Source: Neobacillus sp. CF12 (GTDB lineage: Bacteria > Bacillota > Bacilli > Bacillales > Cytobacillaceae). Taken from it: a stretch of DNA of 64,000 nt. Position 1 is the stretch's first letter, and the number at the start of each line of letters is the position of its first letter. The translations under genes and the position numbers were made by a program. Below the pieces are notes generated by a model. The model searched no databases. It saw only the letters and a program-made list of their open reading frames with translations, and was not told the DNA's origin. Positions 16,346-25,246 of the stretch are shown one piece after another. The DNA lies in NCBI RefSeq assembly GCF_030348765.1, contig NZ_JAUCEU010000007.1:2866001-2930000 (forward strand), in the 5' to 3' direction.

Positions 16346-17863
16346 TTACTTCACATTATCAAATTGCTGAATGAGTTGCTTTAAATCCAATTCTTTTAGT
16401 CCTACGGCTGCCTTCTCGATATCCTTCGAAAAGATCCGATCCTTTATTATGGAAGGAACGAATTCTCTTCCTTTCACATACATCCGTTTGGTCTGGGTGG
16501 CCATTTTCTCTACGCCGCGTATTTCAACTGCCTGCATCGCACAAATTAGTTCAATCGCCAGAACTCTTCTAGCATTCTGAATGATTTGATAGGCATGCCT
16601 TGAGGCAATCGTTCCCATACTCACATGATCTTCCTGATTCGCAGATGAGGGTATGGAATCGACGCTTGCTGGGTGGGCAAGTGTTTTATTTTCTGATACT
16701 AATGACGCAGCTGCATATTGCATAATCATAGCACCTGATTGTAACCCGGGTTCAGGACTCAAGAAAGGCGGCAGATCGCTCAATTGTGGATTTACTAAAC
16801 GCTCGATTCGTCTTTCGGAAATATTCGCAAGTTCCGCGACCGCGATTTTCATAAAATCCATTGCAAAAGCAATCGGCTGACCATGAAAATTCCCACCAGA
16901 AATAACTTTTTCACCATCATTAAAAATTAATGGATTATCTGTCGCAGCATTCATTTCAATTTCTAATTTCTCTTTCACATAGTCAAGTACCTGCCACGAA
17001 GCACCATGAACCTGTGGAATACACCTTAACGAATAGGCATCCTGAACACGGTATTCTCCTTGAACGGTAGTTAATAAACTATCACTTAGGTACCTGCGAA
17101 TTCTCGCGGCTGTATCAATCTGCTGCTGATATCCCCTTGCGATATGGACTTCCTCGGCAAACGCATCAATAATTCCGTTTAACCCTTCCATTGTCATTGC
17201 CGCAATAAGCTCACTTTCATATGCCAGCTGTTCTGCTTCTAGATAGCCAACAATTCCCATTGCTGTCATCGCCTGTGTTCCATTTATTAATGCAAGACCC
17301 TCTTTTGCCTCTAGAGTTATCGGTAGGATACCTTCCATTTGCAGCGCTCGATTTGATTCCATCCGATTTCCTTTGTAAAAAACTTCCCCTTCCCCAATCA
17401 GCACTAAGGCTAAATGGGAGAGAGGCGCCAAATCTCCACTTGCTCCTAATGAACCCTGCTGTGGAATCACCGGGATGATTTCTTTATTTACTAGTTCTAC
17501 TAGTTTCTCGATAACAATTGGTCTGACACCTGAATATCCTTTTAAAAGTGCATTTGCACGTAAAAGAACCATGGCTTTCGAAACCAACTCCGGAAATGGT
17601 TCCCCGATTCCACATGCATGAGAGCGAATTAAATTAAGCTGTAAATCTCTAACGTGTTCTTTATCGATTAATACATCACTGAACTTTCCAAATCCTGTGT
17701 TGATCCCATAGACTACTCTGTGTTCAGAAACGATTTTCTCAACCGCTTCACGGCTCTTTTTTACAAGATCCATGCTACTATCAGAGGCAAATACTTTTCC
17801 TTTTCGGTATAGTACCTCTTTCATTTGTTCCAATGTTAAACTTTGACCTGTTAGCATAATCAT
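16346..17863 (-). CDS. hutH: histidine ammonia-lyase
   Basis: 505 residues; converts L-histidine to urocanate and ammonia, first step of histidine degradation. The MIO cofactor triad Ala-Ser-Gly is in [14 protein letters not shown] (~145), and the lyase signature with NTGFGKFSD near ~55 is present. The start at 17863 (MIMLTGQSL) is preceded by AGAGGTGAG; an upstream ATG at 17914 lies inside a hairpin and is rejected. Other hut genes are absent nearby, so it stands as a solitary gene, unlike the B. subtilis hutPHUIGM operon. Its leader has a promoter and a terminator-like hairpin. Confidence 0.95.
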   Translation of the reverse strand: MIMLTGQSLTLEQMKEVLYRKGKVFASDSSMDLVKKSREAVEKIVSEHRVVYGINTGFGKFSDVLIDKEHVRDLQLNLIRSHACGIGEPFPELVSKAMVLLRANALLKGYSGVRPIVIEKLVELVNKEIIPVIPQQGSLGASGDLAPLSHLALVLIGEGEVFYKGNRMESNRALQMEGILPITLEAKEGLALINGTQAMTAMGIVGYLEAEQLAYESELIAAMTMEGLNGIIDAFAEEVHIARGYQQQIDTAARIRRYLSDSLLTTVQGEYRVQDAYSLRCIPQVHGASWQVLDYVKEKLEIEMNAATDNPLIFNDGEKVISGGNFHGQPIAFAMDFMKIAVAELANISERRIERLVNPQLSDLPPFLSPEPGLQSGAMIMQYAAASLVSENKTLAHPASVDSIPSSANQEDHVSMGTIASRHAYQIIQNARRVLAIELICAMQAVEIRGVEKMATQTKRMYVKGREFVPSIIKDRIFSKDIEKAAVGLKELDLKQLIQQFDNVK

Positions 17864-17892
17864 ATTTCTCACCTCTACCACTTTAATTGAAT

Positions 17893-17941
17893 AAAGAAAG
17901 AGGCTGGATTCCATATCAGATTAGATTTGGAGTCCAGCCTC
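17893..17941 (-). terminator. terminator-like hairpin in the hutH leader (candidate attenuator)
   Basis: Minus strand GAGGCTGGACTCCA / TGGAATCCAGCCTC, a 14-bp stem with one mismatch, then TTTCTTT. It lies ~85 nt downstream of a good promoter and ends ~16 nt before the hutH SD, so full-length hutH mRNA must read through it. No UAG-triplet HutP site is evident. Confidence 0.65.
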
Positions 17942-18025
17942 TTTTATAAACATTTGTTCATGTAATTTTGTTAGTGAATGCCTCATCGATTATCATTCCA
18001 TTCAAAAATTATTATTTCAATAATT

Positions 18026-18055
18026 ATTGTATGTGATTAAAAGCTTGATTGTCAA
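18026..18055 (-). promoter_or_regulatory. sigma-A-type promoter for hutH
   Basis: Minus strand TTGACA (18055-18050), 18-bp spacer, TACAAT (18031-18026). Predicted transcript start near 18019 gives a ~155-nt leader before the hutH ATG. Confidence 0.75.
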
Positions 18056-18103
18056 TAGAATTGTCAGAATTTTAGTACAATATCACTTTAGCACAATAAT
18101 AAA

Positions 18104-18163
18104 GAAAAGTAAAAGCGCCTAAGAAAAAAACAGTTCATTTTTTCCTAGGCGCTGCAGTTAGAC
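18104..18163 (-). repeat. short form of the AAAGCGCC...GGCGCTGCAGTTAGAC element, serving as topB terminator
   Basis: Ends match those of the 9843-10020 element (AAAAGCGCC on the left, CTAGGCGCTGCAGTTAGAC on the right), but the interior is only ~25 bp. On the minus strand it folds into AGCGCCTAGGAAAAA...TTTTTTTCTTAGGCGCT followed by TTTA, so it probably terminates topB. Confidence 0.65.
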
Positions 18164-18185
18164 TATAAAATTTACCAGAAAAACT

Positions 18186-20375
18186 TTATTTTAGATTTAA
18201 CTTCTTTAAAGCATCTGCCAAAGCTGTGTTTAGTGGCTCTTCTTCCTTGTTTTGGTTATTCAAATACTTTTGCACGGTACGTTTATCTACTTTACCACCA
18301 GATTCTTTTTTGCGGCGTGCTTCAAACGCAGATAATTTTTCACGATATCCGCATTTACATGCAAAGACTTGGCCTTCTCCTTCACCGCGAAGTTCAAGTT
18401 TTTTACGGCATTGCGGGCAGCGGGCATTTGTAACTCGCGAAACATTTTTTCGATGTCCACATTCACGGTCTTGGCATACAAGCATTTTACCCTTTTTCCC
18501 ATTTACCTCAAGCATTGGTTTTCCACAGTCCGGACAATTTTTTGTTGAGATATTGTCGTGCTTATACTTTTTATTACTTGTTTTAATTTCAGCAACAATT
18601 TCTTTTGTATATTTTTTCATTTCACTGATAAAGACTTCCTTTTTCAACTTCCCATGGGCAATTTGATCAAGCTTCTGCTCCCATTCAGCAGTCAATGTAG
18701 GAGATTTTAGTTCCTCAGGAACCAAATCTAACAATTGGCGCCCTTTAGAAGTAAGGTGAATGTCTTTTCCGCGCTTTTCAAGTAAAAATGAATTGAACAG
18801 CTTTTCAATAATATCAGCCCGTGTCGCCACAGTACCTAATCCACCAGTAGATTTTAATGTTTCTGCAAGCTCTTTATTATTTGTTTCCATATACTTCACT
18901 GGGTTTTCCATTGCCGACAGTAATGTTGCCTCATTAAAGCGGGCAGGCGGGGTGGTTTGACCAGATGTTTGAGCAATCAGTTTCACGTTTAGGGTAATGC
19001 CTTTTTCGATGCGAGGTAAGATTTGTTCCTTTAGGTCGTCAGCTGTTTCCTCGTCTTCAAAGCTATTCTCGTATACCTCTTTCCATCCACTCGATAAAAT
19101 CGTTTTTCCCCTTGCAACAAAGTTCTCCTCACCGATTTTTGCACGAAGAGTTAATTGCTCATACTCAAATGCCGGGAATAGCACGGCTAAGAACCGTTTT
19201 ACCACCAAGTCATAAATTTTCCGCTCTTTATCTGTAAAGGCTGAGAAGTTTACATACCCTTCTGTTGGAATAATCGCATGGTGATCTGAAACTTTGCTGT
19301 CATCTACAAATGCTTTTGATACTTTTATCGGTTTGCTTAAGATCTTATTGGTTAACGGACGGTACTCACCTACGCCACATGCTCTCAAGCGTTCTGGAAG
19401 CGTTCCTACAATATCTGATGAAAGGTAACGAGAGTCTGTACGAGGATAAGTTAAGACTTTATGCTGCTCGTAGAGCTTTTGCATAATATTTAACGTTTCC
19501 TTTGCAGAATAACCAAAGATCTTGTTCGCATCGCGCTGTAATTCGGTTAAATCATAAAGCCCAGGAGAAAAAGATTTCTTCTGCTTTTTCTCAATTTCTT
19601 TTACAATAGCGTTTTGTTTGCCAAGTTTTTTCACAACACCGTCGACTTTCTCTTTATCAAAGCTTCGGCTATTTCCTTTTGCATCCTGCCAAGTCAATTT
19701 TAAATTATCTGAAGTTTGTGCTTCGATTCCGTAATACGTTTGAGATTTAAAGTTTTTTATTTCATCCTCCCGAGCTGCAATGATTGCTACCGTTGGAGTT
19801 TGAACCCGGCCGCAGTTTAGCTGGGCATTAAAACGGGTTGTTAATGCACGGGTTGCATTCAGACCTATATACCAATCTGCTTCTGACCGCGCAACAGCAG
19901 ATGCATATAAATTTTCATACGCTTTTCCCGGCTTCAGGTTGGCAAAGCCGTCTTTAATTGCTTTATCGGTAACGGAAGATATCCATAAGCGTTTTGTAGG
20001 TTTATTAACCTTTGCCTTAACAAGTATCCATCTTGCAACTAATTCCCCTTCACGACCACTATCTGTTGCAATAACAATCTCCCCAACATCCGTGCGTTGT
20101 AATTGGCTTTTTACAGCATGAAACTGCTTACTACTTTGCTTAATAACCACAAGCTTTAGCTCATTAGGTAACATCGGCAAATCTTCTATTTTCCAGGATT
20201 TATATTTATCGTCATACACCTCTGGATCTGCAAGGGTAACTAAATGTCCTAGTGCCCATGTAATAATATACTTATCACCTTCTAAAAAACCGTTTCCTTT
20301 TTTATTACAATTCAGAACTCGTGCTATATCTCGTGCAACAGAGGGTTTTTCAGCTATAACTACACTTTTTTTCAT
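18186..20375 (-). CDS. topB: DNA topoisomerase III
   Basis: 729-residue type IA topoisomerase that relaxes and decatenates DNA through a transient 5'-phosphotyrosine. The N-terminal TOPRIM domain has AEKPSVARDIA (~8) and the acidic DSGREGE motif (~105). The active-site Tyr is in YPRTDSRYL (~310). The C-terminus has zinc-ribbon-like cysteine groups CPDCGKP, CQDRECGH, CPQCRKK and CKCGY (~610-680). Length equals that of B. subtilis TopB. It is divergent from the MFS gene at 20586. Confidence 0.95.
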   Translation of the reverse strand: MKKSVVIAEKPSVARDIARVLNCNKKGNGFLEGDKYIITWALGHLVTLADPEVYDDKYKSWKIEDLPMLPNELKLVVIKQSSKQFHAVKSQLQRTDVGEIVIATDSGREGELVARWILVKAKVNKPTKRLWISSVTDKAIKDGFANLKPGKAYENLYASAVARSEADWYIGLNATRALTTRFNAQLNCGRVQTPTVAIIAAREDEIKNFKSQTYYGIEAQTSDNLKLTWQDAKGNSRSFDKEKVDGVVKKLGKQNAIVKEIEKKQKKSFSPGLYDLTELQRDANKIFGYSAKETLNIMQKLYEQHKVLTYPRTDSRYLSSDIVGTLPERLRACGVGEYRPLTNKILSKPIKVSKAFVDDSKVSDHHAIIPTEGYVNFSAFTDKERKIYDLVVKRFLAVLFPAFEYEQLTLRAKIGEENFVARGKTILSSGWKEVYENSFEDEETADDLKEQILPRIEKGITLNVKLIAQTSGQTTPPARFNEATLLSAMENPVKYMETNNKELAETLKSTGGLGTVATRADIIEKLFNSFLLEKRGKDIHLTSKGRQLLDLVPEELKSPTLTAEWEQKLDQIAHGKLKKEVFISEMKKYTKEIVAEIKTSNKKYKHDNISTKNCPDCGKPMLEVNGKKGKMLVCQDRECGHRKNVSRVTNARCPQCRKKLELRGEGEGQVFACKCGYREKLSAFEARRKKESGGKVDKRTVQKYLNNQNKEEEPLNTALADALKKLNLK

Positions 20376-20466
20376 TTATTAACATCCTTTCAGTAAACCA
20401 TTAAATAATAATATAGCATATTATAACTTGGTTGACTTAAATAGCATTACGAAAAACAAACTTTGA

Positions 20467-20517
20467 AAGGTCAGGACTAAACACCGGATATCTACATTCA
20501 CTGACCTATCTTTTTTC
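20467..20517 (+). other. orphan terminator-like hairpin in MFS leader
   Basis: AGGTCAG...CTGACCT, 7-bp stem with a 26-nt loop, followed by ATCTTTTTTC on the plus strand, ~70 bp before the MFS start. No plus-strand gene lies upstream, so it may be a leader element of the transporter. Confidence 0.4.
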
Positions 20518-20585
20518 TTGTAATTTTCTATTTGAGGATAGTATGATGTAAAGGCTATCATACATATTGGATCTGGAGGTACTTC

Positions 20586-21857
20586 ATGAGGATTAGAGAT
20601 TGGGATCCGAATTTAAAGGTTCGCTTATTTAGTGAAGCCATGATGAACATTACCTTTTGGATGTTCTTTCCGTTTTTGACAATCTATTTCGCAGACGAAT
20701 TCGGAAAAAGCAAAGCTGGTTTATTATTGGTATTTTCACAGATTTTTTCAGTTATTGCCAACTTAATGGGTGGATACTGTGCTGACCGTTTTGGGAGGAA
20801 ACGAATGATGGTCCTCTCAGCTATTGGACAAGGACTTTCTTTCCTTGCTTTTGCTTTCGCTAGTTCCCCCTGGCTTCAGTCACCTTGGATGGGATTTATT
20901 GCTTTTGCAATTGCTGGCGTTTTCGGTTCGTTTTATTGGCCTGCTAGTCAAGCAATGGTGGCAGATGTTGTCGAGGAAAAAGATAGAAGCAGTGTATTTG
21001 CCATATTCTACACTTCCATTAATATCGCCGTGGTAATTGGTCCTATTTTAGGGGCTATTTTTTATCTGAACTATCGTTTTGAAACATTACTCTTTGCTGG
21101 TATTGTTTGTATTTTACTTGGTTTAATATTAGCAAAATGGACTAGAGAAACAGCACCTATACAAAAAGTCGATCCCTTGGAAGCTGATCGTAAATGGTAC
21201 TATTTCATACAAAATCAATTGAAGGACTACACATTAATCATAAAAGATAAAACCTTTCTTCTATTTATCATTGCAGGTGTCTTAGCAGGGCAAACGTTTA
21301 TGCAATTGGATTTATTATTTCCTGTTTATATGAAAGATGTGATTGATCTTCAAACTCTGTTTTCAATTGGGGATTGGTCATTTACCGTTAAAGGTGAGCA
21401 AGCGTTTGGAATTGTGCTCGCAGAGAATGGCTTCCTTGTTGCATTACTAACGGTTGTGATTACGAAATGGATGAGTAGATATAAAGAACGAAATGTATTT
21501 GTGTTTTCCTCTGTCATATATGCAATCTCTATTGTACTTTTTAGTCAGACTCATTGGATTTGGGGATTTATCATCGCGATGGCTGTCTTTACCTTTGCAG
21601 AACTAATGGGGGCTGGAATTCAACAAAGCTTTGTTTCGAAACTTGCACCTGAGCATATGCGAGGACAATATTTTGCTGCTGCCAGCCTGCGATTCACAAT
21701 CAGTCGGACAATCGCTCCATTATCAATCCCATTGACTGTTTTGATCGGATATGAATGGACATTTTTTGTTCTTTGTCTTCTTGCCCTTGCAAGTGCAGGT
21801 TTGTATTGGCTTATGTTTTATTCCTTTGAAAAGAAAACAGCATTGGATCCTAGCTAG
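20586..21857 (+). CDS. MFS multidrug-type efflux transporter
   Basis: 423 residues, 12 predicted helices plus a large loop after TM6 (residues ~185-220). The MFS motif A appears after TM2 as GGYCADRFGRKRMM (~61-74). IGPILGAIFY in TM5 resembles motif C of drug antiporters. The ATG follows GGAGGTACTTC. Substrate cannot be assigned. It is monocistronic and divergent from topB. Confidence 0.85.
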   Translation: MRIRDWDPNLKVRLFSEAMMNITFWMFFPFLTIYFADEFGKSKAGLLLVFSQIFSVIANLMGGYCADRFGRKRMMVLSAIGQGLSFLAFAFASSPWLQSPWMGFIAFAIAGVFGSFYWPASQAMVADVVEEKDRSSVFAIFYTSINIAVVIGPILGAIFYLNYRFETLLFAGIVCILLGLILAKWTRETAPIQKVDPLEADRKWYYFIQNQLKDYTLIIKDKTFLLFIIAGVLAGQTFMQLDLLFPVYMKDVIDLQTLFSIGDWSFTVKGEQAFGIVLAENGFLVALLTVVITKWMSRYKERNVFVFSSVIYAISIVLFSQTHWIWGFIIAMAVFTFAELMGAGIQQSFVSKLAPEHMRGQYFAAASLRFTISRTIAPLSIPLTVLIGYEWTFFVLCLLALASAGLYWLMFYSFEKKTALDPS

Positions 21858-21904
21858 GGTCCTTTTTTTCTTTCAAAAAAATGTCAATAAATTGTACTAA
21901 ATTG

Positions 21905-21933
21905 TTCACATTTTGGTACTTTACTATTATAAT
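21905..21933 (+). promoter_or_regulatory. sigma-A-type promoter for the 38-aa gene
   Basis: TTCACA (21905-21910), 17-bp spacer, TATAAT (21928-21933), about 40 bp before the ATG at 21974. Confidence 0.75.
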
Positions 21934-21973
21934 TAAGTTGTAATTGTTTTCTAATATAAGGATGGTGGTATTA

Positions 21974-22090
21974 ATGGAATTGTCCCAATTTATGTCCCCC
22001 ACTTCATGGTCCGGTATTATAACATTTTTAGTCATTTTTTCTGCGGGTGTTTATTTTAATATAAAAGTATATGGCAGCAAATTAGAGTAG
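21974..22090 (+). CDS. 38-aa single-pass membrane micro-protein
   Basis: MELSQFMSPTSWSGIITFLV then a helix continuing to ...VYFNIKVYGSKLE. One predicted membrane helix (~14-31) with a short basic tail. It has its own consensus promoter and a GGTGG ribosome-like site. No family recognised. Confidence 0.55.
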   Translation: MELSQFMSPTSWSGIITFLVIFSAGVYFNIKVYGSKLE

Positions 22091-22216
22091 AGAGTCACAT
22101 CCCTGCTTATTTTTTTGCCTATTTAGGGCTCACTGCCTTTTTACTGTTATCAGTTTCTTTTTTACATTAAAAAGGCTAAAATAAATAAGGAAGATTCTGA
22201 AAAAGGAGACTAAAAA

Positions 22217-23449
22217 ATGAATGATTTTCAAAAAAATCTTGAAAAATATGCTGAGTTAGCCGTTAAGGTTGGTGTTAATATTCAAAAGGGTCAAACTTTG
22301 GTAGTTAATACGACCATAGATGCAGTAGAATTTGTCCGACTAGTTGTGAAAAGTGCCTATGAAGTTGGTGCAGATAACGTTATCGTTAACTGGACTGACG
22401 ATGTGGTATCTAGAACAAAATACGATTTAGCTCCAGATGATGCCTTTACTACATACCCTGTTTGGCGTGCAAAAGAAATGGAAGATTTAGTTGATCAAGG
22501 TGCTGCATTTATGGCAATTGTTTCCTCCAGCCCTGATTTATTAAAAGGGGTAAATCCTGAACGCATTTCCAACTTCCAAAAAGCTGCTGGCACAGCGTTG
22601 GCTAAATACCGTCAAGCCGCACAGTCTGATAAAATTAGCTGGACTGTTATTGCTGCTCCTTCCCCTGCTTGGGCTGCGAAGGTTTTCCCTGACGCACCAA
22701 GCGCTCAACAAGTTTCATTACTTTGGGACGCTATCTTTAAAGCAGTTCGTGTTAATACAGATAATCCAGTGGAAGCATGGAAAAAGCATGATGAAACCTT
22801 GCATGAAAAGGTAAGCTACTTAAATGAAAAACGCTATCAAAAACTTCACTATACAGCACCAGGAACGGACTTAACCATTGAACTCCCGCATAACCATATT
22901 TGGGTTGGAGCTGGCAGTGTAAATGAAAATGGTTTTGAATTCATGGCTAATATGCCAACGGAAGAAGTCTTCACTGTTCCTCATCGTGAAGGTGTTAATG
23001 GGACAGTCGCTAGTACAAAGCCATTAAGCTACGGCGGAAACATTATTGACAATTTCTCTGTTACGTTTGAAAACGGAAGAATCGTCGACTATAAAGCGGC
23101 AGAAGGAGAAGAGTTCCTAAAGCGCTTAGTTGAAACGGATGAAGGCTCACATTATCTTGGTGAAGTAGCTCTAGTTCCTTTCAATTCACCAATTTCGCAA
23201 TCTAACGTTCTATTCTATAATACTTTGTTTGATGAAAATGCTTCAAACCACTTAGCAATCGGAAGCGCTTACGCATTCTGTATTGAAGGCGGAAAGAAAA
23301 TGTCCCCAGAAGAACTAAAAGAAAATGGTCTCAACGATAGTATTACTCATGTTGATTTCATGATCGGCTCGGATGAAATGGATATTGACGGCATAACTGC
23401 TGATGGAAAAACAGAACCAGTATTTAGAAAAGGTAATTGGGCTTTTTAA
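22217..23449 (+). CDS. ampS: M29-family metallo-aminopeptidase (AmpS/PepS)
   Basis: 410 residues, the usual size for thermophilic-type M29 aminopeptidases that trim N-terminal residues from peptides. Metal ligand regions are present: ANMPTEEVFTVPH (Glu/His, ~250-262), ETDEGSHYLGEVALVPF (Glu ~316), NHLAIGSAYAFCIEGG (~343) and HVDFMIGSDEMDIDG (His/Asp, ~375-385). Cytoplasmic, no signal peptide. AAAGGAG is 8 nt before ATG; a terminator follows. Confidence 0.94.
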   Translation: MNDFQKNLEKYAELAVKVGVNIQKGQTLVVNTTIDAVEFVRLVVKSAYEVGADNVIVNWTDDVVSRTKYDLAPDDAFTTYPVWRAKEMEDLVDQGAAFMAIVSSSPDLLKGVNPERISNFQKAAGTALAKYRQAAQSDKISWTVIAAPSPAWAAKVFPDAPSAQQVSLLWDAIFKAVRVNTDNPVEAWKKHDETLHEKVSYLNEKRYQKLHYTAPGTDLTIELPHNHIWVGAGSVNENGFEFMANMPTEEVFTVPHREGVNGTVASTKPLSYGGNIIDNFSVTFENGRIVDYKAAEGEEFLKRLVETDEGSHYLGEVALVPFNSPISQSNVLFYNTLFDENASNHLAIGSAYAFCIEGGKKMSPEELKENGLNDSITHVDFMIGSDEMDIDGITADGKTEPVFRKGNWAF

Positions 23450-23464
23450 ATAGTATAATGAATG

Positions 23465-23493
23465 GAGCAGCCTTATTGAGAGGCTGCTCTTTA
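23465..23493 (+). terminator. intrinsic terminator of ampS
   Basis: GAGCAGCCT...AGGCTGCTC, 9-bp stem, 7-nt loop, then TTTACT. Confidence 0.8.
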
Positions 23494-23522
23494 CTAATTA
23501 TGAAAATTCGGAGGTTATTATT

Positions 23523-23897
23523 TTGTTAAATGAATTTAAGAAGTTTGCTATGAGAGGAAATGTAATAGATCTTGCTGTCGGGGTAATCATAGGTGGCGCA
23601 TTTGGGAAAATTGTAACTTCCCTTGTGAATGATATCATTATGCCAATCATTGCCATGCTAGTTGGAAGGGTTAGTGTTGCTGAGATGGCATTTGGCTCAG
23701 TAAGATATGGGGTATTTCTCCAGTCGATCATTGATTTCTTAATCATTGCATTTTCAATATTTTTATTCATAAGATTCATTTCCCGTTTCAAAAAGAAAGA
23801 GGAAGAAGTGAAAGTGGTAGTTGAAATAGATAAGAAAGAAGAACTTTTAGCTGAAATCAGAGATTTATTAAAAACAGAAAAAGATTTTTCTAGATAA
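23523..23897 (+). CDS. mscL: large-conductance mechanosensitive channel
   Basis: 124 residues, TTG start with GGAGGTT upstream. The MscL pattern is clear: [20 protein letters not shown] at the N-terminus, [20 protein letters not shown] (TM1, ~20-39), a short periplasmic loop, TM2 (~68-88) and the C-terminal helical bundle segment with [11 protein letters not shown]. It releases osmolytes on hypo-osmotic shock. The loop is short, as in Bacillus orthologues. Confidence 0.95.
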   Translation: MLNEFKKFAMRGNVIDLAVGVIIGGAFGKIVTSLVNDIIMPIIAMLVGRVSVAEMAFGSVRYGVFLQSIIDFLIIAFSIFLFIRFISRFKKKEEEVKVVVEIDKKEELLAEIRDLLKTEKDFSR

Positions 23898-23962
23898 ATG
23901 AAACATCTTGACCATTTCTACGTATATTCTAACTATAAATATTCTTCTTGAGGTGAATAAAA

Positions 23963-24598
23963 TTGTATACACAAACATCTACTGAATTTTTACCTTCTGT
24001 TATTAGGACGTTTGCTCTTTCACTGGCCATTGCCTTTGTTGGAACCATGGCAGGTACATTTGTACCACCTGCATTATTTTTACCATTAGCAATACTAGAA
24101 TTTGTTTTACTGATGATTGCACTTTTCTTTAGACGTAGGAAAGCTATTTCTTATACGTTCCTGTATGTCTTCACATTTATTTCAGGGATTACCTTATATC
24201 CAATTGTATCGTATTATGCAATGACTGCGGGAGCAAATGTGGTCATGATGGCTTTCGCGAGCACCACTGTCGTATTTACGGGTGTAGCAATATATGCTAC
24301 TAAATCAAAACGTAATTTCTCCTTTTTAGGAGGATTCCTACTTGCAGCCCTACTCGCATTAGTCGCAATCTCGATTTGGCACATTTTCATGCCGTTAAGT
24401 TCTACAGCTATGTTAGCCTTCTCCTTCATCGGAGTTTTAGTTTTTAGTGGTTATGTATTATTTGATTTCAATCGTATGAAGCATTATGGTGTAAGTGCTG
24501 AAGAGGTTCCATTAATGGCGTTAAACCTATATTTAGACTTTATTAACTTGTTCATAAGTATTTTACGAATCTTTGGTATTCTTTCATCCAAAGACTAA
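23963..24598 (+). CDS. Bax inhibitor-1/YccA family membrane protein (YetJ-like)
   Basis: 211 residues, seven predicted helices, TTG start behind TTGAGGTGAATAAAA. The family features near the C-terminus are clear: FNRMKHYG (~168) and ALNLYLDFINLFISILRIFG (~188-207), with the Asp involved in pH-dependent Ca2+ leak in B. subtilis YetJ. Probable role: calcium leak or membrane homeostasis. Confidence 0.9.
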   Translation: MYTQTSTEFLPSVIRTFALSLAIAFVGTMAGTFVPPALFLPLAILEFVLLMIALFFRRRKAISYTFLYVFTFISGITLYPIVSYYAMTAGANVVMMAFASTTVVFTGVAIYATKSKRNFSFLGGFLLAALLALVAISIWHIFMPLSSTAMLAFSFIGVLVFSGYVLFDFNRMKHYGVSAEEVPLMALNLYLDFINLFISILRIFGILSSKD

Positions 24599-24604
24599 TA
24601 TTAG

Positions 24605-24634
24605 AAGCCGGGAATCATTCTTTCCCGGCTTTTT
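24605..24634 (+). terminator. intrinsic terminator after the BI-1 gene
   Basis: AGCCGGGAA...TTCCCGGCT, 9-bp stem followed by TTTTTG. It also sits at the end of the convergent sigma gene. Confidence 0.9.
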
Positions 24635-24635
24635 G

Positions 24636-25154
24636 TTATGCAAAAGATTGGAGCTTTGGTTTAAGGTGCTCCTTTCCCCTTTTCATTCTTGTTTTCACTG
24701 TAGAAATGGGGATGTTCTTTCTTTTTGATATCTCAATTAAAGTAAGATCTTTAAAGTAATATAAAATGATTGCAGATTGGTATATTTCTGGTAACGTCAT
24801 GACACTTTGAGTCATTTTTTCTAGCGAATATTTATGGAGAACTTCTTCTTCTGGTAGAGGAGGTTCTTCTACAGATGAAGTATAGGAGTAAACTTCTTCT
24901 CTCCAAAACTGTTTTCTTTTGTTTTCTTTTCGCCAATAATCCCGACACTTATTCCTCGCTATCGTAAACAACCAGCCTTTTAATCTGGCGGGTTCTTTAA
25001 TGGTATGAACAGCCAAATAGGCAGATACCAGAACCTCCTGATATAAGTCCTCTGTAAGTTCTTTTTGGCTGACTAAAGAAAAAATATAGTTAAAAATGGC
25101 TTTCCCATGTTCTTTCACTATTTCTTCAAATGAATCCGGTATTCTATCCCGCAT
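24636..25154 (-). CDS. ECF-type RNA polymerase sigma factor
   Basis: 172 residues. Region 2 (residues ~10-75) contains LTEDLYQEVLVSAYLAV and LKGWLFTIARNKCRDYWRK. Region 4 (~115-165) contains LPEIYQSAIILYYFKDLTLI and the HTH SKRKNIPISTVKTRMKRGKE. Group resembles SigV/SigW-type ECF factors. No anti-sigma gene is adjacent on either side, so its control is not visible here. It would direct RNA polymerase to envelope- or stress-type promoters. Confidence 0.9.
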   Translation of the reverse strand: MRDRIPDSFEEIVKEHGKAIFNYIFSLVSQKELTEDLYQEVLVSAYLAVHTIKEPARLKGWLFTIARNKCRDYWRKENKRKQFWREEVYSYTSSVEEPPLPEEEVLHKYSLEKMTQSVMTLPEIYQSAIILYYFKDLTLIEISKRKNIPISTVKTRMKRGKEHLKPKLQSFA

Positions 25155-25246
25155 GTGTTTCGAACCTTCTTTCCTTTTAACACTTCTTATACTAATAGAC
25201 GGAATAGTAATTACTAACCCCTACAGTTGACATCTATTTTTCTTCG

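Noticed and set aside
21850..22035. 61-aa minus-strand ORF
   Set aside because: Lies opposite the promoter and start of the 38-aa plus-strand gene; no SD; AT-rich random composition.
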